A stretch of DNA of 64,000 nt from Senegalimassilia sp003474385 (GTDB taxonomy: Bacteria > Actinomycetota > Coriobacteriia > Coriobacteriales > Eggerthellaceae), in NCBI RefSeq assembly GCF_003474385.1, contig NZ_QUCY01000004.1:49608-113607 (forward strand), written 5' to 3'. Positions 59,342 to 64,000 of the stretch are shown here, piece after piece. Within the stretch, counting starts at the first letter, position 1. Every line of letters begins with the position of its first letter. The position numbers and the translations under genes are program-made. Below the pieces are notes generated by a model. The model did no database searches, was not told where the DNA came from, and saw only the letters and a program-made list of their open reading frames with translations.

Positions 59342-60208
59342 TTACGCGGTCTCGCCCAGAGCCCAGCGCACGAAACCGGTCACCTTGATGGTGCCGCCCA
59401 GGTTCTTGGCGCACTCGTCGGTGTACTGGTTGATAGACTGATCGGGGTTCTTGACGAAGGCCTGCTCGGTCAGGCAGTTCTCCTTGTAGAACTTCTCCAT
59501 ACGGCCGGTAGCCATCTTCTCCTGGATGGCCTCGGGCTTGCCGGACTCGGCAGCCTGAGCCTTGTAGATGCCCATCTCATGCTCGACGACCTCGGCCGGC
59601 ACGGACTCGCGGTTGGCGGACACCGGGGAAGCGGCGGCAACCTGCATGGCAACGTCGCGGCCGTAAGCCTGGAAGCCCTCGGAAGCAGGGTCGATGCCCT
59701 CGACGTCGAAGGTCACCAGAACGCCGATCTTGCCGCCACCGTGGATGTAGGAGGCGATGCCACCGGCGTTGACGGTGGTGGCACGGGGGAGCTGGATGTT
59801 CTCGCCCAGCACGTGGATGGCGTCGGTGAGGATGTCCTCGACGGGCTCGCCCTCGAAGGTGGAGGCGCGCAGAGCCTCGACGTCGGCGGCGTTGGCGGCC
59901 AGAGCGGCGCGGCCCAGCTTCTCAGCGTAGGCCTTGAACTTCTCGTTCATGCCCACGAAGTCGGTCTCGCAGTTCAGCTCGACGACGGCAGCGGACTTGG
60001 CATCATCGGCCACGACGGTCATGACGGTGCCCTCGTTGGTGGCGCGGCCGGCCTTCTTGGCGGCAGCGGCCAGGCCGCGGGTGCGCAGCACGTCGACGGC
60101 CTTCTCCATATCGCCATCGGCCTCGACGAGCGCCTTCTTGCACTCCATCATGCCGGCGTCGGTCATCTCGCGCAGTTCCTTGACCATGGAAGCGGTGATA
60201 GCAGCCAC
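59342..60208 (-). CDS. tsf: elongation factor Ts
   Basis: A 288-residue EF-Tu nucleotide-exchange factor. MVKELREMTDAGMMECKKAL (UBA-like N-terminus), VVELNCETDFVG and the dimerisation region are intact. The start is GTG at 60208, preceded by AAAGGATCC. It follows rpsB as usual, with a hairpin between. Confidence 0.97.
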   Translation of the reverse strand: MAAITASMVKELREMTDAGMMECKKALVEADGDMEKAVDVLRTRGLAAAAKKAGRATNEGTVMTVVADDAKSAAVVELNCETDFVGMNEKFKAYAEKLGRAALAANAADVEALRASTFEGEPVEDILTDAIHVLGENIQLPRATTVNAGGIASYIHGGGKIGVLVTFDVEGIDPASEGFQAYGRDVAMQVAAASPVSANRESVPAEVVEHEMGIYKAQAAESGKPEAIQEKMATGRMEKFYKENCLTEQAFVKNPDQSINQYTDECAKNLGGTIKVTGFVRWALGETA

Positions 60209-60267
60209 GTTGGATCCTTTCTATCCTTGTTGCGGCGGTGCCTGAGCGCCGCCGTTAATAACCTCGA

Positions 60268-60301
60268 ACGCCGTCGGCCGCCCTACGGGGACCGACGGCG
60301 T
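60268..60301 (-). other. intercistronic hairpin rpsB-tsf
   Basis: ACGCCGTCGG and CCGACGGCGT form a perfect 10-bp stem with a 14-base loop, which itself can form CCC-TAC-GGG. It probably modulates the amount of tsf relative to rpsB. Confidence 0.55.
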
Positions 60302-60328
60302 GCAACACCAGTGGGTTAGGCCCCGTGC

Positions 60329-61093
60329 TTATTCGGCAGCAGGAGCGGCAGCCTCGGCAGCCGGAGCAGCCTCGGCCTCGGCCGGAGCGGCCATTTCCTC
60401 AGCGGAAACGGGGGCGCCGGTGCCGGCGACGACGGCGTCGGCGATGAAGTCGGCCAGCAGCTTGACGGAGCGGATGGCGTCGTCGTTGGCCGGGATGCCG
60501 TACTCGACGTCATCGGGATCGCAGTTGGTGTCGAGCGTGCCCACCACGGGGATGTTCAGACGATGAGCCTCGCGGATGGCGATCTCCTCGCGGTTAGTAT
60601 CGATCACGAAGATGGCGTCGGGGACGCGCTTCATGTTGCGGATACCGTTGAGGTTGAGCTGCAACTTGGACAGCTCCTTGCGCAGCAGGATCTGCTCCTT
60701 CTTCGGCAGCAGCGCCATACGGCCGTCGGCCTCCATGGCCTCCAGCTCCTCCATGCGGGTGACGCGAGAGCGGATGGTCACGAAGTTGGTGAGCATGCCG
60801 CCGAGCCAACGGGCGTTGACGTAGGGCATGCCGCAACGGTTGGCGGCGTCGGCGACGGCCTCCTGGGCCTGCTTCTTCGTGCCGACGAACAGGACGGAGC
60901 CGCCGTTCTTGGCGACGTTGGAGACGAAGGTGTAAGCCTGGTCCATGCCCACGAGGGACTGCTTGAGGTCCAGGATGTAGATGTCACCGCGGGCGCCGAA
61001 GATGAACGGCTTCATCTTGGGGTTCCAACGACGCTTCTGGTGACCGAAGTGCGCGCCTGCGTCGAGCAGGGTCTGAATGCTGATCTTAGCCAT
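60329..61093 (-). CDS. rpsB: 30S ribosomal protein S2
   Basis: 254 residues. LLDAGAHFGHQKRRWNPKMK, FVGTKKQAQEAV and DTNCDPDDVEYGIPANDDAI are diagnostic. The C-terminus is Ala/Glu-rich. The ATG at 61093 follows GGAGAG. It has its own promoter at 61206-61234. Confidence 0.98.
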   Translation of the reverse strand: MAKISIQTLLDAGAHFGHQKRRWNPKMKPFIFGARGDIYILDLKQSLVGMDQAYTFVSNVAKNGGSVLFVGTKKQAQEAVADAANRCGMPYVNARWLGGMLTNFVTIRSRVTRMEELEAMEADGRMALLPKKEQILLRKELSKLQLNLNGIRNMKRVPDAIFVIDTNREEIAIREAHRLNIPVVGTLDTNCDPDDVEYGIPANDDAIRSVKLLADFIADAVVAGTGAPVSAEEMAAPAEAEAAPAAEAAAPAAE

Positions 61094-61205
61094 GACACTC
61101 TCCATTCGTTAGTCCTCTGCGTGCGGTCATCCCCTTTCACCCGCAACCGATTTCGGCCACTAGCGGGAAGGGTCGCACACGCATGTGTGATAAAACAGCC
61201 CTCGG

Positions 61206-61234
61206 ATTATAACAACGCCCCCGGGCGTTTGCAA
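61206..61234 (-). promoter_or_regulatory. promoter of rpsB-tsf
   Basis: TTGCAA (61229-61234) and TATAAT (61206-61211) are separated by 17 bases on the minus strand. The leader is about 115 bases. Confidence 0.7.
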
Positions 61235-61244
61235 CGGGGGCGTT
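61214..61244 (-). terminator. hairpin overlapping the rpsB promoter
   Basis: AACGCCCCCG and CGGGGGCGTT form a perfect 10-bp stem with an 11-base loop and are followed by GTTATAAT on the minus strand. It may end upstream transcription while sharing DNA with the promoter. Confidence 0.55.
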
Positions 61245-61319
61245 GAAGATTCGGTGCGGTCTTCACGAACCCGCTACCTAAGGTTGATTTTCAAGTTCAT
61301 CCGAACACTTCGCATTTGC

Positions 61320-61357
61320 TCTCGAACTCAACCGTACATGTCCGGCTGAGTTCGAGA
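61320..61357. repeat. inverted repeat, 11-bp arms
   Basis: TCTCGAACTCA and TGAGTTCGAGA are perfect arms around 16 bases, with an inner CCG/CGG. It lies about 130 bp after the P-ATPase stop and has no U-run. Confidence 0.45.
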
Positions 61358-61484
61358 ATTCCTTTCTGGAGGTAAGGCCGCGGGCCCTGAGCGCGCGACC
61401 GCCCATCGACCGTCGAACGCCATCGGGCTCCGGCACTAGACGCATGACCGCCAATCGGCCGATGCCCGCAGGCTCTCGACGGGC

Positions 61485-63566
61485 CTATGCGTCGTAGCGC
61501 TTCCCGTTGCGCATGGACAGCGCGACGGTGGAGGCGTTGTGCAGAAGCGAGGACATCTGCGGGGAGATGATGCCGCCGATGCCGGCCGCCAGCAACGTCG
61601 AGTTGATGGCCATGACCTCCTTGAAGCTGCCGTTCAAGCGGCCCATGAGACCCTCGCTCATGCGGCGCAGCGCCACGATGGAGCCGAGCTGGCCGCCCGT
61701 GAGCGTGATGTCGGCCACCTCCTTGGCCACCGCGGTCCCCTGCCCCATGGCGATGCCCACGTCGGCGAGCGCCAGCGCCGGGGCGTCGTTGACGCCGTCG
61801 CCGACCATGACCACGTGGGCGCCTTCCGCCTTGAGCTTCTCAACGAAGGCGTACTTGTCCTCGGGAAGCAGGTTCGCATGGAACTCGGAGACGCCGGCGC
61901 GCGCGGCGATGCGCGCGGCGGTGCGCTCGTTGTCGCCCGTGAGCATGATGACGCGCGAAAGCCCCAGGCGGCGAAGCTCGGCGATGGCCTCGGGAACGCC
62001 GGCCTTGAGCGGATCCTGCACGCCGATGACGCCCATGAGCTTGCCATCCACGGCAAGGTAAAGCGGCGAGAGGCCCTCGGTTTCCCGCGCGATGAGCTCC
62101 TTCTGCGCTTCGGAGATCTCGACCCGCTCGTCCTCCACGACGAAATGTTCCGAGCCGATGACCACGCGCTTGCCGTCAAGCGAGCTGGCTATGCCGTGCG
62201 CCACGATGTACTCAACCTCGGCGTGGCGCTCGCGGTGCTCGAGGCCCTTGTCGGCGGCAGCGCGCACCACCGCGCGGGCCACCGGGTGCGGGAAGTGCTC
62301 CTCCAAGCACGCGGCGAAGCGAAGCACCTCGTCATCGTCCCAACCGTCAAGGGAAAGCACGCGCGCCACCTGCGGGGCCGCCTCGGTGAGCGTGCCCGTC
62401 TTGTCGAACACGATGACGTCGGCATGCGCCATGGACTCGAAGTGTTGCGAACCTTTCACGGTGAATCCCGCTTGGGCGGACTGGCTCATGGCCGACAGCA
62501 CGGCGATGGAGCCGGTGAGCTTGAGCGCGCAGGAGTAGTCGACCATAAGGGCAGCCGAGGTCTTCACCAGGCTGCGCGTGGTGAGCGCCACGATGCCGGC
62601 GAGCAGGAAGTTCCACGGCACGATGCGATCGGCAAGGCGTTCCATGCGCGACTGCGTCTGCGACTTGTAGGACTCGGTCTGCTCGACCAGGTTCACGATG
62701 GTGCGCAGCTTCGTCTGGCCCTCGTTGGCCTTCACCTCGACGATGATCTCGCCGTCCTCCACCGCCGTGCCGGCGAACACGTCGTCGCCGACGGTGCGTT
62801 CCACGGCCAGCGGCTCGCCGGTAAGCGCCGCCTGGTTGACCATGGCGCACCCGCGCACCACCGTGCCGTCCACGCACACGGGCATGCCGGTGCGCACGGC
62901 GATGAGCTGGCCTTGTCGCAGGGTACTGGAGGGAACCTGCACCTCGGTGTCGCCTTCCACCAGCTGAGCGGTCTCGGGCAGATCGAGCAACGCGTTGATG
63001 AGCGCTCCCTCCGAGCGGCTGCGCGTATACTCCTCAAGCGTCTCGCCCACGTTGAGCAGAAGCATGGTGAGCCCCGCCGTGCGCGGGTCGCGCTTCGCGA
63101 ACGATATGCCGATGGCCGCCGCGTCGAGCACTGGGACGTCCAGCCGGCCCGCCGCCAGCGACTTCAGGCCGGCGAACAGGAACTTGCGGTAGCTGAACAC
63201 CGTCCAGGCGGCCGCCAAGGGCGCGGGCAGAAACCAGCGCCGCATGAAGTGGAAACCCACCAGCGAAGCCAAGTCCATGAGCAGGGAATGCGAGCGCGGG
63301 GCAAGCTCGAGGCCGCAGCCCTGCTTGGCCTTGGCAATGGCCGCCGCGTCGATGCCGGCCAGATGGTCGAGCACGCGCGCACGGGCGCCAGGGGCGGCGT
63401 TGTAGACCAGGGCCACGCTGCCGATGCGCGGATAGACGGTTGATTTCGCAATATCGGGGCTTGCGCCCAGCACGCGATACAGCGCATCCAAGTCCGCTGG
63501 CGGGACAGGGCCCGCCAGCTTCACGCGCAAACGGCCCGGAAGCTCATTTGCGATTTGATATTTCAT
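61485..63566 (-). CDS. P-type ATPase, metal type, with non-canonical membrane motif
   Basis: A 693-residue P-type ATPase. The actuator TGEPLAVE (249-256), phosphorylation DKTGTLTE (388-395), EEHFPHPVARAV (HP-locus like) and GDGVNDAPAL are all present, so it should be catalytically active. An N-terminal HMA-like region lacks CXXC. The metal-site helix reads VDYSCALKL (342-350), where metal P1B pumps carry CPC, SPC or CPH, so the conserved proline is absent. The ion is therefore unclear; manganese or another divalent metal is possible. It follows the DUF6110 gene by 15 bp. Confidence 0.88.
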   Translation of the reverse strand: MKYQIANELPGRLRVKLAGPVPPADLDALYRVLGASPDIAKSTVYPRIGSVALVYNAAPGARARVLDHLAGIDAAAIAKAKQGCGLELAPRSHSLLMDLASLVGFHFMRRWFLPAPLAAAWTVFSYRKFLFAGLKSLAAGRLDVPVLDAAAIGISFAKRDPRTAGLTMLLLNVGETLEEYTRSRSEGALINALLDLPETAQLVEGDTEVQVPSSTLRQGQLIAVRTGMPVCVDGTVVRGCAMVNQAALTGEPLAVERTVGDDVFAGTAVEDGEIIVEVKANEGQTKLRTIVNLVEQTESYKSQTQSRMERLADRIVPWNFLLAGIVALTTRSLVKTSAALMVDYSCALKLTGSIAVLSAMSQSAQAGFTVKGSQHFESMAHADVIVFDKTGTLTEAAPQVARVLSLDGWDDDEVLRFAACLEEHFPHPVARAVVRAAADKGLEHRERHAEVEYIVAHGIASSLDGKRVVIGSEHFVVEDERVEISEAQKELIARETEGLSPLYLAVDGKLMGVIGVQDPLKAGVPEAIAELRRLGLSRVIMLTGDNERTAARIAARAGVSEFHANLLPEDKYAFVEKLKAEGAHVVMVGDGVNDAPALALADVGIAMGQGTAVAKEVADITLTGGQLGSIVALRRMSEGLMGRLNGSFKEVMAINSTLLAAGIGGIISPQMSSLLHNASTVALSMRNGKRYDA

Positions 63567-63581
63567 AACGACGTCTTCGCG

Positions 63582-63833
63582 CTATTCGCCGTCGACAGCG
63601 GTCGGCTCGGCCTTTGCGGACTCGTTGATGTAGCTGGCCTCGGCCACGATGTCGTCGACCTGGGCCTTGGCCTGCTCGACTACGTCCTGATAGGCGGCCT
63701 TGGCCTGCAGGCCCTTGGCAACGCCCTGCACGTAGCACTTCTTCGCCGCAGAGCTGCTCAGCGCCTTCAAGCCCAGCGTGCCCAGAGCGAAACCGCCAGC
63801 GATCATCCAACCATCGCGTTTCTTGAGTTTCAT
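63582..63833 (-). CDS. DUF6110-like small membrane protein
   Basis: An 83-residue protein with a basic start, one hydrophobic segment (about 8-27, WMIAGGFALGTLGLKALSS), and a helical charged C-terminus. AKKCYVQGVAKGLQAKAAY and VAEASYINESAKA resemble small DUF6110 proteins that occur with metal P-type ATPases. It is likely a partner or regulator of the downstream pump, with which it forms an operon. The start follows AAAGGACG. The family assignment is from memory of its pattern. Confidence 0.7.
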   Translation of the reverse strand: MKLKKRDGWMIAGGFALGTLGLKALSSSAAKKCYVQGVAKGLQAKAAYQDVVEQAKAQVDDIVAEASYINESAKAEPTAVDGE

Positions 63834-63905
63834 GATCTTCGTCCTTTCTTGTGCCGACCATCGCCGTGCGTCCAGCGATGTTCGACCCTATTACTTTTAC
63901 TCCGT

Positions 63906-63958
63906 TCGAAAGAGTAGGGCGCAGTTGATACATTGTCAAATGGCGGCAACTCTTTCGA
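63906..63958 (-). promoter_or_regulatory. promoter flanked by 10-bp inverted repeats
   Basis: A minus-strand TTGACA (63934-63939) and TACTCT (63911-63916) are 17 bases apart. TCGAAAGAGT (63906-63915) and ACTCTTTCGA (63949-63958) flank them as perfect inverted arms, one covering the minus-10. An inner TTGA...TCAA repeat covers the minus-35. This is operator-like control of the DUF6110/P-ATPase operon. Confidence 0.65.
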
Positions 63959-64000
63959 CGGCGTAAAGTTGATGGGGGTTCAGATTCTCCTATCCAGGTT

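Larger units (their letters stand above)
61094..61484. other. intergenic region P-ATPase / rpsB
   Basis: No gene is seen. It contains the rpsB promoter (61206-61234), an overlapping hairpin (61214-61244), a CACACGCATGTGTG near-palindrome in the leader, and a further inverted repeat at 61320-61357. The rest, including 61360-61484, shows nothing recognisable. Confidence 0.55.

Noticed and set aside
1..64000. tRNA, rRNA, CRISPR array, prophage or transposase genes
   Set aside because: None could be recognised by eye in gene-free stretches. A covariance-model scan was not possible.

Overview
This is a 64 kb chromosomal window from a high-GC, strictly anaerobic actinobacterium, most likely a member of the Coriobacteriia. 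The genus is not resolved. The assignment rests on the actinobacterial-looking ribosomal proteins with a short zinc-type S14, a single-chain pyruvate:ferredoxin oxidoreductase, desulfoferrodoxin in place of an aerobic superoxide defence, AddAB rather than AdnAB recombination nucleases, frequent GTG starts, and small cysteine-rich or DUF6110-type proteins. No rRNA, tRNA, CRISPR array, prophage or insertion sequence was seen.

Layout. 0.1-5.3 kb: an unusual MscS channel carrying two extracellular sensor domains, its upstream amino-acid-binding-type lipoprotein, and a divergent LysR regulator. 5.4-10.5 kb: housekeeping and accessory genes (pyridoxal-type kinase, radical SAM, VWA-YARHG protein, YbjQ, NUDIX, PAP2). 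10.7-17.9 kb: addB-addA and a cysteine-less ArsC-fold gene. 18.1-21.6 kb: nifJ. 22.1-34.0 kb: a peptide-type ABC transporter with an interposed SGNH esterase, running into a convergent amino-sugar catabolic cluster (nagB, nagA, a lyase of the DapA/NanA family, a ROK kinase, nanE). 34.1-36.3 kb: a large membrane protein. 36.4-46.0 kb: a ribosomal-protein block running rplB to adk. 46.3-53.8 kb: a rhamnose operon headed by pyruvate kinase. 54-63.8 kb: desulfoferrodoxin, lgt, small metal-binding proteins, an LCP-like protein, murA, rpsB-tsf, and a P-type ATPase with its DUF6110 partner.

How the parts fit. The 22-34 kb region reads best as a sialic acid (N-acetylneuraminate) utilisation island. 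The transporter has the same build as SatABCD/SiaEFGI sialic acid importers: a peptide-type binding protein, a permease, a fused permease-ATPase and a second ATPase. The SGNH enzyme has no export signal and could remove O-acetyl groups in the cytoplasm. The lyase, kinase and epimerase would then give GlcNAc-6-P, and NagA and NagB would give fructose-6-P. The rhamnose operon contains mutarotase, isomerase, kinase, aldolase and an MFS carrier. Pyruvate kinase is translationally coupled at its head, linking the DHAP product to pyruvate, which PFOR (nifJ) can oxidise.

The most unusual items are the sensor-MscS channel paired with a solute-binding lipoprotein, the sialate-type island with its esterase, the ribosomal block cut off at both ends from its usual neighbours, a long structured inverted repeat at 28841-28958, an LCP protein lacking expected active-site arginines, and a P-type ATPase lacking the usual metal-site proline motif. 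All functions are inferred from sequence features alone; no database search was run.
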